Assembly (NCBI RefSeq): GCF_021206925.1
Contig: NZ_JAJPRF010000010.1
Location: 61,941-125,940 of the forward strand
DNA from: Rhodoflexus caldus
Lineage (GTDB): Bacteria; Bacteroidota; Bacteroidia; Cytophagales; Thermoflexibacteraceae
Length of the DNA stretch: 64,000 nucleotides
Reading direction: 5' to 3'
The translations under genes and the position numbers were made by a program. Of the stretch, positions 42,514-50,532 are shown in pieces; positions within the stretch are counted from its first letter, which is position 1; the number at the start of each line of letters is the position of its first letter. The notes under the pieces are model-generated. The model saw only the letters and a program-made list of their open reading frames with translations, was not told where the DNA came from and made no database searches.

Positions 42514-42659
42514 CAGATGATAATTTTTTTATTTTCCATTTTGCGACGATAGGCTTTTTCTTCAAAGTAATTCATAATTGAAAAAATAGCAGTAACGATG
42601 CCCAGCACCATTGCCAGCCGGCCTACCCACCGCCATTGTTCGTCTTGAATTTCAATCAT
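42513..42659 (-). CDS. Small membrane protein, 48 residues
   Basis: MIEIQDEQWRWVGR start, one membrane segment (LAMVLGIVTAIFSIMNYF) and a strongly basic tail (RRKMENKKIII). Overlaps both neighbours by 3-4 nt. Size and charge resemble small virion-membrane proteins or pinholin-like proteins. Confidence 0.65.
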   Translation of the reverse strand: MIEIQDEQWRWVGRLAMVLGIVTAIFSIMNYFEEKAYRRKMENKKIII

Positions 42660-43078
42660 TTTTTTAGTTCGTTAAAGGTGTCTACTTCTGTCTCTTTGTA
42701 TGCTTGCGCAAACTTTTTGCCGCTTACGCCCATGATTGCTGCCGTGATTTTGATGCTGTGAAGGCGCTCTTCTGCCAGCTCTTTGTTCATTTGCTCTATG
42801 AGTTCTTTGCGCTCTTTTGCGTGCTCATCGCGCATTTTTTCAATCCGATTATCAAACGAGGCCACCACCTCTTTAATTGAGGTAGAGAAGGTTGTCATCA
42901 GTTCTTTGTTTGCTCTGAAAAACTGAATAGCGAAAAAACCAAGCAGGGCAGTAACTCCTAATTCATTAATCCCCTTCAAAGCTGTTGCATCTATGTCGGC
43001 AATAATAGCCAATACATAGGCGCTTATTGCACTTATTAGCCCGATGACAACAATGGGTAGTGCTTCAAATTTGAACAT
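42656..43078 (-). CDS. Two-segment membrane protein with coiled coil
   Basis: A 140-residue protein: two membrane segments in residues 8-60 (IVVIGLISAISAYVLAIIA, GVTALLGFFAIQFF) and a charged coiled coil (RIEKMRDEHAKERKELIEQ). The layout resembles holins and virion membrane proteins. It follows the lysozyme-like gene, so a holin or membrane-fusion role is plausible. Confidence 0.6.
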   Translation of the reverse strand: MFKFEALPIVVIGLISAISAYVLAIIADIDATALKGINELGVTALLGFFAIQFFRANKELMTTFSTSIKEVVASFDNRIEKMRDEHAKERKELIEQMNKELAEERLHSIKITAAIMGVSGKKFAQAYKETEVDTFNELKK

Positions 43079-43083
43079 AAGAT

Positions 43084-43983
43084 TTAGCGGGATTCTTTGG
43101 ACAAAACTGCAAACAGTAATAATGCTGAGAAGCAGAAGGTCAATAAAATAAAGCATGTTCTGGTTGTTTCTTGGTTAGGGTTATTATTGGGTGGTTCGCC
43201 TGCAAAAGCGCTCATAGTGCTGCGGCGTGAAGAGAACAAATTGCTAAACCAGCTAAAAAACCCGCTACGCTGTTGCAAAGGAGTAGCTGAAACAGCCACA
43301 ACCGGCAAAGGAACAGGATTTAACGTTGGTAAAGGAACAATAGCAGCAGTAAGGCTAACAGGGCGAATATTACCGACCGGCGCACTACTGACAGGATTGC
43401 CAACAGATGGTGCTGCAGCAGTCATAAATGCTGGTGGTAAAGGTGCTGTTACTCTGTAAGCATCGCGCAGGCGACAGGTTTTAAATTCAATAAAAGCTCT
43501 CCATCGCGTAAGCATGTGTGTCTGCCCCTGACAACTCACCGTTCCTTGGTTAGCTATCGAAAAATCACTATTCCATTTGTGTGCCTGGTACGGCAGAAAG
43601 TTCAGCAAGTACAAATGCCAAAACGACTGAATACGGCCACCGGCAATATTAGAAAGCACACGAATCCAATCGCGTACTACTGCCAGCTGCTGTACAGCTG
43701 TCATGCGTTGTACCTGCGCTGCGGTGTACGTGCGTCCGACTTTCTGTGCGATTTCGGCAAATGCGGTTTTTTCCAGCCATTGCATCAGGCCGACGGCTCC
43801 GGATGAGCTTCGCTCTGCCGGACTTAGCCCACTCTCGCCGAGCATAACCATTAATATCCAGTCAGCAGGGATGTTATACTGCTTTGCGATGTCTTCTACA
43901 CCTTGTAAAAAGCCCTGTTCTCTCATGGCTGGCCTTGCAGCCACCTGAGATATGGTAGCGATAGTACTTTTTGCGTATGCCAT
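43084..43983 (-). CDS. Lysozyme-like transglycosylase with C-terminal membrane segment
   Basis: A 299-residue protein. Residues 30-130 form an SLT/lysozyme-like domain with catalytic glutamate in VMLGESGLSPAERSSSGAVG and following GLMQW. A long Pro/Ala/Val linker leads to a C-terminal membrane segment (CFILLTFCFSALLLFAVL). PRD1-type viruses carry similar membrane-linked transglycosylases for entry. Probable role: local wall digestion during DNA delivery. Confidence 0.78.
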   Translation of the reverse strand: MAYAKSTIATISQVAARPAMREQGFLQGVEDIAKQYNIPADWILMVMLGESGLSPAERSSSGAVGLMQWLEKTAFAEIAQKVGRTYTAAQVQRMTAVQQLAVVRDWIRVLSNIAGGRIQSFWHLYLLNFLPYQAHKWNSDFSIANQGTVSCQGQTHMLTRWRAFIEFKTCRLRDAYRVTAPLPPAFMTAAAPSVGNPVSSAPVGNIRPVSLTAAIVPLPTLNPVPLPVVAVSATPLQQRSGFFSWFSNLFSSRRSTMSAFAGEPPNNNPNQETTRTCFILLTFCFSALLLFAVLSKESR

Positions 43984-44285
43984 TATTTTTTCTTGGTTAT
44001 GACAAAAAACAGAATCAGGACAACGACTGCTACACCACCGTACATGAGCATTTGTTGCTGTTTTCTGCGGCGTTTTTCCTCCTCTTCTCTTGCAGCTTCT
44101 GCCTGCAGGCGTTGCAATTCTGCGGCAAACTTAGCCTGCTCTCCACCGTCCTGCTGATTGATCGGCTGTGTGCGATACATGCTGTCTATTTGTTGAACAG
44201 CCCCAAGAACAGTTCCTGCTGTTCCTAAAATTTTGTTGGCTCCCCCTTCAAAAAGGAAAGTCCCTATTTTGCTGCGGTCGCTCAT
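43983..44285 (-). CDS. Tail-anchored coiled-coil protein
   Basis: A 100-residue protein: residues 50-78 are a charged Gln/Glu/Arg coiled coil (LQAEAAREEEEKRRRKQQQ) and the C-terminus is a membrane segment (LMYGGVAVVVLILFFVI) with TKKK end. Start at 44283-44285 overlaps the previous stop. Confidence 0.65.
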   Translation of the reverse strand: MSDRSKIGTFLFEGGANKILGTAGTVLGAVQQIDSMYRTQPINQQDGGEQAKFAAELQRLQAEAAREEEEKRRRKQQQMLMYGGVAVVVLILFFVITKKK

Positions 44286-44803
44286 TTTTTCATCAGGAAA
44301 AATAATGCTATTAATAGAACCAGTGCGCCAGCGGCATAAATTGCCCATGAAGGCAGCCCTTGCTGAGTGATACCTGGATTAGATGGAAGTACACCACCAC
44401 CTAAATTAGGTGCATTAGCAGCCGCAATTTGTGCTTTTAAAGACTGCTCAAAAATGGAGGCTGTTTCAGCATTTATCCGTTTTTGGGCATCGGTCATGCT
44501 TTGCTTGATTTCAGTTTGGCGCTGCGCATAATGCTGCCCGATGTCTATGGTCGGGAGTGCCAAATTACCAACACCTGCCTGCAAAGTTGGCAGTGGTCTG
44601 ATAACTGTATTAGCTACTGTATTATTCATGGTTGTAGTCGCATTTTGCGGTTGCCAAACTGTGTTTGGCGACCATGTTTGAATATTGTACTGCCCGATTT
44701 GGCTGCGTGTAAAAGAATGCGTGCGACCGCTGCCGCTGGGCAGGCGTTCAGTGCCATAGCAGTTACCGTCTGCACGACATTCTACGTTCAGCAGGCTAAT
44801 CAT
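44282..44803 (-). CDS. Tail-anchored virion-region protein
   Basis: A 173-residue protein starting MISLLNVECRADGNCY, helical in the middle (QTEIKQSMTDAQKRINAET), with C-terminal segment WAIYAAGALVLLIALFFLM and KK end. Overlaps the previous gene by 8 nt. Confidence 0.65.
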   Translation of the reverse strand: MISLLNVECRADGNCYGTERLPSGSGRTHSFTRSQIGQYNIQTWSPNTVWQPQNATTTMNNTVANTVIRPLPTLQAGVGNLALPTIDIGQHYAQRQTEIKQSMTDAQKRINAETASIFEQSLKAQIAAANAPNLGGGVLPSNPGITQQGLPSWAIYAAGALVLLIALFFLMKK

Positions 44804-46181
44804 TGGCTTTCGTTGTGTACCAGATACCTCCACCAATGCCTGCAAAAGCCACTATGCCAATTGCTACCCACGCCCAATTAGGCAGACCTGCATTTTTTTG
44901 AATAAACCAGTTATCAGGGACAGTCAAATCGCTGATAGTTGGCGTTGCTGCTACTTCCGATGCGGTTTTTTCATTCGCACGGCTCACGGCAGATGCCACA
45001 ACCGCCTGAATGTCCTCCACTGTAAGCGCAGGTTTTGACGCTTTGTTAGCTGCTTCTGCCTCGGATTTTACAGCAGCAACGGCCTGAGCAATAGCGGCTT
45101 GCACCTGTTCTGGCGTTGCGCCTGCCGGACGAGATGCTTCCGCAGCCGCAACTGCCTGCGTAATAGCCACCTGCAAATCGGCTTTGGTAAGTCCGTCCGC
45201 CGCTTTGGGTTGCTGATGGATAGCAGTTGCAGCCTGCTGAATTGTTACCTGAACAGCCGGTGCAATGACTGGTGCTGGCGTGTCCAATGCTGGAGCATCC
45301 GGTGCGCCTAAAATTTGCGGCGCGGGTGTAGGCACGATAATACTACCCGCAGGATCAGCAGTTCTGACAGGAGGTTGCTGTGCCGCAGCCAGTAAAGCGG
45401 CTTGTTTAGCTGCCTCAGCCTCGGCTGCAAGACGTGCCTCAATAGCCTTTCTTTCTTCAATCGCTCTACCGATGGTAATTACTGCGCCTATTTCTTGTGG
45501 AAGGTTTGCTCCCTCAATAATCAATCTGCGCAGATGCGGAAAATTCGGATTGCTAATCTCTGTTTCCCAAGTCATTAAAAACTGAAATTTCTCCAACGGA
45601 GACACACTTGTGCTTTCCAGCAATTCGGCTGCTCTTTTTGCAAAGGAATGATAGCGCTGAACGGCAGCAGATACAGGCCGGTTTTCAGACCTGAGCAAAT
45701 CGTAATATTTCAGAAATTCACGCCAACGACTACCTGAATATCCGTCCAAAATACCATTCAAAACAGGGGTAGGATCATATCTCCATTTAAGGATATAATC
45801 TTGTAGGCGCTGCGCATCTTTAAATTGTGCCGAGTCTCGAATCCTCGCAATTTGCTCACGTAAACTTTGAGCCTGCTGTTGGAAGATTGTTTGCATGGTA
45901 GCGTTTTCCGCTCTGGCTCTTTCCAATTCACTAAGTATTGAAATTGCCGCATTTCTGATTGCTTCAGAAAAAGGCACGTTTGCAGCAGTCAGGCTATTGC
46001 CTGCTGACAGCCATTCTTTCAGTGAGGGATTGGCGCTAAAAAAGGCATTGTATCTGCTTTCAGCCAAAAGCATCCTATTATAAATCTCCTGCGAAGGAGT
46101 GTTCACTTCTTTAATCAGTCTTTGACTGATAGCGTCTATCTGCTGTTGAAAATCATCTAAGGGCGTTCTGAATGTTGTCAT
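44796..46181 (-). CDS. Large tail-anchored protein with Ala-rich repeats
   Basis: A 461-residue protein: helical residues 1-260, then an Ala/Pro/Gln-rich low-complexity region with three similar units (VQVTIQQAATAI, LQVAITQAVAAAEAS, VQAAIAQAVAAVKSE), and a C-terminal membrane segment (WAWVAIGIVAFAGIGGGIWY). Possibly a long flexible virion-membrane linker or vertex protein. No family recognised. Confidence 0.65.
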   Translation of the reverse strand: MTTFRTPLDDFQQQIDAISQRLIKEVNTPSQEIYNRMLLAESRYNAFFSANPSLKEWLSAGNSLTAANVPFSEAIRNAAISILSELERARAENATMQTIFQQQAQSLREQIARIRDSAQFKDAQRLQDYILKWRYDPTPVLNGILDGYSGSRWREFLKYYDLLRSENRPVSAAVQRYHSFAKRAAELLESTSVSPLEKFQFLMTWETEISNPNFPHLRRLIIEGANLPQEIGAVITIGRAIEERKAIEARLAAEAEAAKQAALLAAAQQPPVRTADPAGSIIVPTPAPQILGAPDAPALDTPAPVIAPAVQVTIQQAATAIHQQPKAADGLTKADLQVAITQAVAAAEASRPAGATPEQVQAAIAQAVAAVKSEAEAANKASKPALTVEDIQAVVASAVSRANEKTASEVAATPTISDLTVPDNWFIQKNAGLPNWAWVAIGIVAFAGIGGGIWYTTKAND

Positions 46182-47512
46182 TTCTTATCAGTATTTTGAG
46201 TTTTTACTTCTTTTCCTTTGCCAGCCTTCCCACCGGCTTTTTTCTTTTTGTACCAGAACCATGCACCACCACCAATAGCGGCCAACAATAGCACGATAAC
46301 CAGCCAAAACCACCATTTTTTCCATATTGGGGTTTTGATTCCAGATGACGATCCTTCACCAGCGCCTTCATTTCGGGCGTTAGAAAACGTATCCCTGTCT
46401 AAAATTTCAGGGGTTGCTTCAGCTACTGTATTGCTTTGTTCAGGCTTTAAACCTGCCGGCAATTGATTCAGCAGGTTTGGATTACCTGGCATTGTCTGAA
46501 TTTGTACATTTCTGTTTGCAGTTGCCGGATTGAGCAGCGCCTGAATACGTGCCTGCTCTTCCTGAACAGCACGCTGCATGGCTGCAATTGTAGCTTGCTG
46601 CTGGAGTTGTTGCCTTGCCTGCTGCTCTTGCGCTGCACGCTGTGCCTGCAACTGCGCTTGATATGTCTGTTGAGCTTGCTGCTGTATTTGCGTTGCCGCA
46701 TCGCGCAGACGGCGTTGCTCTTCCTCAATTCGCCGGCGCTCGTTTTCTTCGGCAATTATTGCAAGTCGCTGTCTTTCTGCCTGTGCTGCTGCCTCTGCTG
46801 CTGCTGCCTCGAGCCTCATGCGCTCTGCTTGCTGCCGCGCTCGCTCTTGTTCGGCAGCGAGGGATGCTGCCAATTGTCGCCTAATTTCTTCTTCGTTGAT
46901 TGTTGTATTGCCAGCCGTGCCTGCGCTGCCCGCAGTGCTGCTGATAGGTGTGCTCGGATTAATCACAACTTGCGTTGAAGTATGGCGCTGATAAGGCCGC
47001 AACTTCATCAATATGTTTTGCACCAATTCACGAGTAGATTGACGAACATTGATGCCTGCGTAAATAAAACCAGCTCCATCAATAGTTTGCATTGAACCAC
47101 CCGTAATAGATGGGCGCTCGTTAGTACTGACAAGAATACCTTGCAGTCGCACAAAAAAAGCAATGCCTTCAGCGCCAACGGGCACAGATGCGTTGAAAGG
47201 GTTAATTGCTTGACCGCCGGCAATAACAGTTGGCTCAACGACTATGCGGCAATTTGTGTAATGCTCATATCTGTCGCAAAGCACATCCAAGCAGCGCTCG
47301 ATGTCCTGCGTTTGAATGACCAACGGGAATCGCTCGCTGCGATTGCCTTCAAAAACATCCCCCATGTAATTCAAAATTTGCTGATAATGGGTGAGCATTT
47401 GTGCTTTTGTCATTACCAGATACTCCTCACCGATAGGCTGGTGGAAGTGGCTGCGGATAGAACCGGCTTCAATGGCCTGTCCGTTGCGGACGGGCAAGGC
47501 AAATCTTGACAT
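46178..47512 (-). CDS. Large tail-anchored protein with globular head and coiled coil
   Basis: A 444-residue protein. Residues 1-175 form an alpha/beta domain (PVRNGQAIEAGSI, GAEGIAFFVRLQGILVSTN), residues 200-330 are a Gln/Ala/Arg coiled coil, and a C-terminal membrane segment (WWFWLVIVLLLAAIGGGAWF) is followed by a Lys-rich tail. The globular head plus stalk plus anchor suggests a vertex or spike-base protein of a membrane-containing particle. Confidence 0.65.
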   Translation of the reverse strand: MSRFALPVRNGQAIEAGSIRSHFHQPIGEEYLVMTKAQMLTHYQQILNYMGDVFEGNRSERFPLVIQTQDIERCLDVLCDRYEHYTNCRIVVEPTVIAGGQAINPFNASVPVGAEGIAFFVRLQGILVSTNERPSITGGSMQTIDGAGFIYAGINVRQSTRELVQNILMKLRPYQRHTSTQVVINPSTPISSTAGSAGTAGNTTINEEEIRRQLAASLAAEQERARQQAERMRLEAAAAEAAAQAERQRLAIIAEENERRRIEEEQRRLRDAATQIQQQAQQTYQAQLQAQRAAQEQQARQQLQQQATIAAMQRAVQEEQARIQALLNPATANRNVQIQTMPGNPNLLNQLPAGLKPEQSNTVAEATPEILDRDTFSNARNEGAGEGSSSGIKTPIWKKWWFWLVIVLLLAAIGGGAWFWYKKKKAGGKAGKGKEVKTQNTDKK

Positions 47513-47516
47513 ATGA

Positions 47517-47924
47517 TTATTTTTTCTTCTTTTTCAAAGCCAAAACGAGAACTAATAGCAACAACAGCGCACCTCCGGCAAAGCCTGCATAAAGCAAGGT
47601 TTTGTCGTTATCTGCCTCTGAACCTCTATTGTTTGGAGTTGCCGATGTATCGTTAATGATAGGTGCTGTTGAAGTAGTAGTGCGCAAGTCTGCACCTGCA
47701 TCCTCCAACCTACCAGATGACATAACAGGTTGTATTTGCGGAGATGTCGCCTGAATTGTAGCAGTTACAGTGCTATTTGACATAGTAACAGAAGCAGCTT
47801 CTGGCTCAACAGCCGAGCGAAACTCTGGAATGGTTTCAAAATCAGGCTCATAATTGCGTCCAAAGGACTCCGATTCGCCTCTGTATGAAGAATATTTTGG
47901 ATATATGATGCCGCTATGATTCAT
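47517..47924 (-). CDS. Tail-anchored protein with GIIYP start
   Basis: A 135-residue protein starting MNHSGIIYPKYSSYRGE; the first residues resemble the next gene's start (SNIIYPTKHSLYSDF), suggesting a shared N-terminal docking motif. The C-terminus is LLYAGFAGGALLLLLVLVLA plus five lysines. Confidence 0.65.
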   Translation of the reverse strand: MNHSGIIYPKYSSYRGESESFGRNYEPDFETIPEFRSAVEPEAASVTMSNSTVTATIQATSPQIQPVMSSGRLEDAGADLRTTTSTAPIINDTSATPNNRGSEADNDKTLLYAGFAGGALLLLLVLVLALKKKKK

Positions 47925-47925
47925 A

Positions 47926-48420
47926 TTATTTCAGTATAATGATTGCGATGAAGAAAATGAGCAGAGCCAATCCTCCGCCTGCCATAAGCAGCGTGCGCCT
48001 GCGTTTGTCTATTTCTGTGGTATTTGTTTCTAAGGCCAATTGATTTCGTTCGCCTTCATTCAATATTTTTGCACGCTCTACGGCTGCGCCTGCTAATTGA
48101 GCCTGAGCATTTATCTGAGTTGTTTTTTCAAGTTCACGCAATTTCAATTCTAATTCCTTTGCACGGTTATTTGCCGCCAGCGATTCAGCTTCAATGCGTG
48201 CTTTCTGCGCCTCTACCTCTGCCAACGCTGCATCTCTTTGCAGTTGTAGTGCAACTGCCTGATTTTTAAGCTCTAACTGAGCAGCCAAAGCAGCTGCCTC
48301 TGCCTGTGCTTTTGCAATATCAGCATCGCGACGCGCCTGACACGCGGCATTGCCAAAACAGGCATCTCTCAAAAAATCACTATAAAGCGAATGCTTTGTT
48401 GGATATATGATATTACTCAT
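47926..48420 (-). CDS. Tail-anchored coiled-coil protein with NIIYP start
   Basis: A 164-residue protein: N-terminal SNIIYPTKHSLYSDFLRD, two cysteines at residues 21 and 28, a long Ala/Glu coiled coil (QARRDADIAKAQAEAAALA onward), and a C-terminal membrane segment (LLMAGGGLALLIFFIAIIIL). Confidence 0.65.
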   Translation of the reverse strand: MSNIIYPTKHSLYSDFLRDACFGNAACQARRDADIAKAQAEAAALAAQLELKNQAVALQLQRDAALAEVEAQKARIEAESLAANNRAKELELKLRELEKTTQINAQAQLAGAAVERAKILNEGERNQLALETNTTEIDKRRRTLLMAGGGLALLIFFIAIIILK

Positions 48421-48806
48421 CTTTTCGCCTCCTTTTTAGTCATAGACAACAACACCACCACAAGCAGAAGCACCAGCATACCTGCTCCGATAAAAAGCGC
48501 TGTGCGTGCCATTGGTGAAGAAAAATCGCGGTTTTTCTGGCCACCAAACCAAGGTTGCAGCCATTCGCCCTGTCCTTCCGTGCCACTGCCCACAATGGTA
48601 TTCCATGCGTTAAGGTCAGTTTGCAAGTTGGCCGATGAAACAGCAGCTTGCACCATTCCTGTTTGTGCCTGAGCCAGACGGACTTCGTTGATGCTGCGCA
48701 TGGTGTCAGCTATTTGGCCGTCGCGCTTGGCAGATTGATTCGTACTGAACCTTGTTTCTGCCCTGTCGCGCATGTCTCCAATTATTCCTCCAAGTAACAA
48801 GCTCAT
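48417..48806 (-). CDS. Tail-anchored virion-region protein
   Basis: A 129-residue protein with Gly-rich N-terminus (MSLLLGGIIGDMRDRAE), helical middle and C-terminal segment ALFIGAGMLVLLLVVVLLSM followed by TKKEAKR. Overlaps both neighbours by 4 nt. Confidence 0.65.
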   Translation of the reverse strand: MSLLLGGIIGDMRDRAETRFSTNQSAKRDGQIADTMRSINEVRLAQAQTGMVQAAVSSANLQTDLNAWNTIVGSGTEGQGEWLQPWFGGQKNRDFSSPMARTALFIGAGMLVLLLVVVLLSMTKKEAKR

Positions 48807-49129
48807 TTTTTCAACAGGGTTAATATTACAATCAGTACTAATACTGCCACACCTGCAAAAATCCAGATAGCTTTATTTGAAGTTGCAAAAGCGCCTGAAC
48901 CGAATTTAGTTTGCGCCTGCGTTGCAGTTTGCCTATTTCGCAACATACCCGCAGACGTTGTAAACAAAGCCTGCTTATTTTGCTCAATAAGCATTTGCTG
49001 CTGGGCGTTTAAAGCATCGCGCTGCGCTTTGTTTTGCAGCGCTTGACTCCCCAATTGCGCTCCTGCACCGACGACTGCGCCGACAGCCTGCGCGATAGCG
49101 GCAGTAGCTGGGTCTATTGGTACTGCCAT
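48803..49129 (-). CDS. Tail-anchored virion-region protein
   Basis: A 108-residue protein. Its N-terminal helix (ATAAIAQAVGAVVGAGAQLG) is small-residue rich and may insert in membranes; the C-terminus is WIFAGVAVLVLIVILTLLKK. Adjacent genes share this architecture. Confidence 0.65.
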   Translation of the reverse strand: MAVPIDPATAAIAQAVGAVVGAGAQLGSQALQNKAQRDALNAQQQMLIEQNKQALFTTSAGMLRNRQTATQAQTKFGSGAFATSNKAIWIFAGVAVLVLIVILTLLKK

Positions 49130-49134
49130 AATCG

Positions 49135-49563
49135 TTAGTCTTTAAAAATGATAATAATCAGTGCCAAAGCGGTCATTGCTGCAATGCCCACCAGCCAGCA
49201 GTCCTCTTTGCCATCCACATATTTGGCAATAAAACTGCCTTCTTGCGCATGACCACCACAGCCACAGGGTTTCTTTTCAAGTTCAAATTCCGGTTCTTTC
49301 GCTGGCACATCAGGCATCGCTTGCGGCTTTTCAATGTCGTTTAGCTCAGAAATTGCCTCTCGGTCAGGATGTACCTTCAGCAATTCAATCACGCCTTCTG
49401 TGCCTTCTTTGCGAACAAGCTCCATTAGTGCCTTTTCCATATGCTGCGGTGTGTCATAAGTCATCAAATTGTTAGCTGCTAAAATGCTGCGCACACCATC
49501 CGGATTGCAAACCGTGCAATAACTGATAAGGTGTTCCAAATGTGTATTTTTTGAAGTGTTCAT
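49135..49563 (-). CDS. Tail-anchored protein with CGCGGH motif
   Basis: A 142-residue protein, soluble for 115 residues, with a cysteine cluster KKPCGCGGHAQEG that could bind metal or form disulfides, and C-terminal membrane segment WLVGIAAMTALALIIIIF. It starts the run of tail-anchored genes after the capsid-candidate terminator. Confidence 0.65.
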   Translation of the reverse strand: MNTSKNTHLEHLISYCTVCNPDGVRSILAANNLMTYDTPQHMEKALMELVRKEGTEGVIELLKVHPDREAISELNDIEKPQAMPDVPAKEPEFELEKKPCGCGGHAQEGSFIAKYVDGKEDCWLVGIAAMTALALIIIIFKD

Positions 49564-49572
49564 GTTTCTTTT

Positions 49573-49612
49573 GAAATAAAACAGCCCAAGCCCAAGTTTT
49601 GGGCATGGGCTG
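49573..49612 (-). terminator. Terminator after capsid candidate
   Basis: CAGCCC and GGGCTG outer arms plus GCCCAA and TTGGGC inner arms separated by 2-nt mismatches, followed on the minus strand by a T-rich run. It gives the capsid candidate and the 42-residue gene their own short transcript. Confidence 0.8.
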
Positions 49613-49635
49613 CGAATTTTTGAAAAGCAATTTGA

Positions 49636-50277
49636 TTACTTACCCACCAAAGGATTGATGCGAGACATCTCAACCGCAGAAACACCGCGGAGCACGTTAA
49701 TCAAATTGACGCGCGCTTTGATTTGGAAGCGAATTGTTACGGTTTCGTTGGCCAATACAGGCACTTCCAGACGAGTGTTGGGAGTAACACCAAGCTCAAA
49801 GGTCGGGTCAATCAGGTGCTTAGTATCTTGCTCTTTGTTGCCTTTCCATGTGATTGGCAGAATCGGCTTCACGCTCTCCGCACCAGCACCAATTGGCTTT
49901 TCAACTGCACGCCATTGCTCGTTGCGCTGCGCATCTGTTGTAACGATATAGCTCACGCCTTCAATCAAGAGCGCACCCATTGACTTGATTTGTTCACGCA
50001 GTCGAGTATGAGTGCCACCGGCTAAGTTTACCGTAACGTTGGCAGGTTGGGCAGGCGCATCAATTGCATCAAACAAAATGGCCGTTGCTGTTGAAGTGCC
50101 GTTGTTGGTAATGGTGAAAATAAGTGTTTCTTCGCCTTCAGGAATATTGCGCATAGTGCCTTGTCCGTTGAAGCCGGAAGTGCCACTTTTGTTTGAAAAC
50201 AAGAACTCCTCTGAGTTGAAATTAGAAAAACTTTTGTCCGCCTCAGCTTGAGCGGCCAGATTTGCGATATTTTTCAT
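49636..50277 (-). CDS. Major capsid protein candidate of element B
   Basis: A 213-residue soluble, beta-rich protein (ETLIFTITNNGTSTATAILF, ANETVTIRFQIKARVNL) without membrane segments, the only such protein in a run of about twelve tail-anchored ones. It has a consensus promoter nearby (50457-50488) and a terminator of its own, as expected for the most abundant product. The length would fit a small double jelly-roll or a single jelly-roll capsid subunit. No family match can be claimed from sequence alone. Confidence 0.55.
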   Translation of the reverse strand: MKNIANLAAQAEADKSFSNFNSEEFLFSNKSGTSGFNGQGTMRNIPEGEETLIFTITNNGTSTATAILFDAIDAPAQPANVTVNLAGGTHTRLREQIKSMGALLIEGVSYIVTTDAQRNEQWRAVEKPIGAGAESVKPILPITWKGNKEQDTKHLIDPTFELGVTPNTRLEVPVLANETVTIRFQIKARVNLINVLRGVSAVEMSRINPLVGK

Positions 50278-50307
50278 AGTTGATTGAAAATTGCTTTTTT
50301 GTGAATG

Positions 50308-50436
50308 TTATGCCTGAAACTGACTATTTACCCAGCGTGCATATCCGAGAGGCTTCGCCAACAAGATAAACAAGAGTGCTGCCACTAATGCAATTAATGC
50401 CGTAATGCCGTATTCTTTCAATTGATAAGTATCCAT
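50308..50436 (-). CDS. Small membrane protein, 42 residues, upstream of capsid candidate
   Basis: MDTYQLKEYGITALIALVAA, one membrane segment (ITALIALVAALLFILLA) and a short polar C-terminus (RWVNSQFQA). It is co-transcribed with the capsid candidate from the promoter at 50457. Very small abundant membrane proteins accompany the capsid in PM2- and PRD1-type viruses. Confidence 0.65.
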   Translation of the reverse strand: MDTYQLKEYGITALIALVAALLFILLAKPLGYARWVNSQFQA

Positions 50437-50456
50437 TGTTTTTTGAATTATTTACA

Positions 50457-50488
50457 CAAAAATAAAAGCGCCCTAAAATGCCTCAAAA
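50457..50488 (-). promoter_or_regulatory. Consensus Bacteroidota promoter for capsid candidate
   Basis: On the minus strand, TTTTG at 50484-50488, 19-nt spacer and TATTTTTG at 50457-50464, matching the -33 TTTG / -7 TAnnTTTG pattern of Bacteroidota vegetative promoters. It lies about 20 bp upstream of the 42-residue membrane protein gene. Confidence 0.75.
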
Positions 50489-50532
50489 GAAAACAGGTAT
50501 TAAACAATACCGAAAAAAGTCCTGAAAAAAGG

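Noticed and set aside
36000..50300. Contractile injection system or conjugation apparatus
   Set aside because: No sheath, tube, baseplate, VirB4, relaxase or coupling protein is visible; the wall enzymes and membrane proteins are better explained by a virion.
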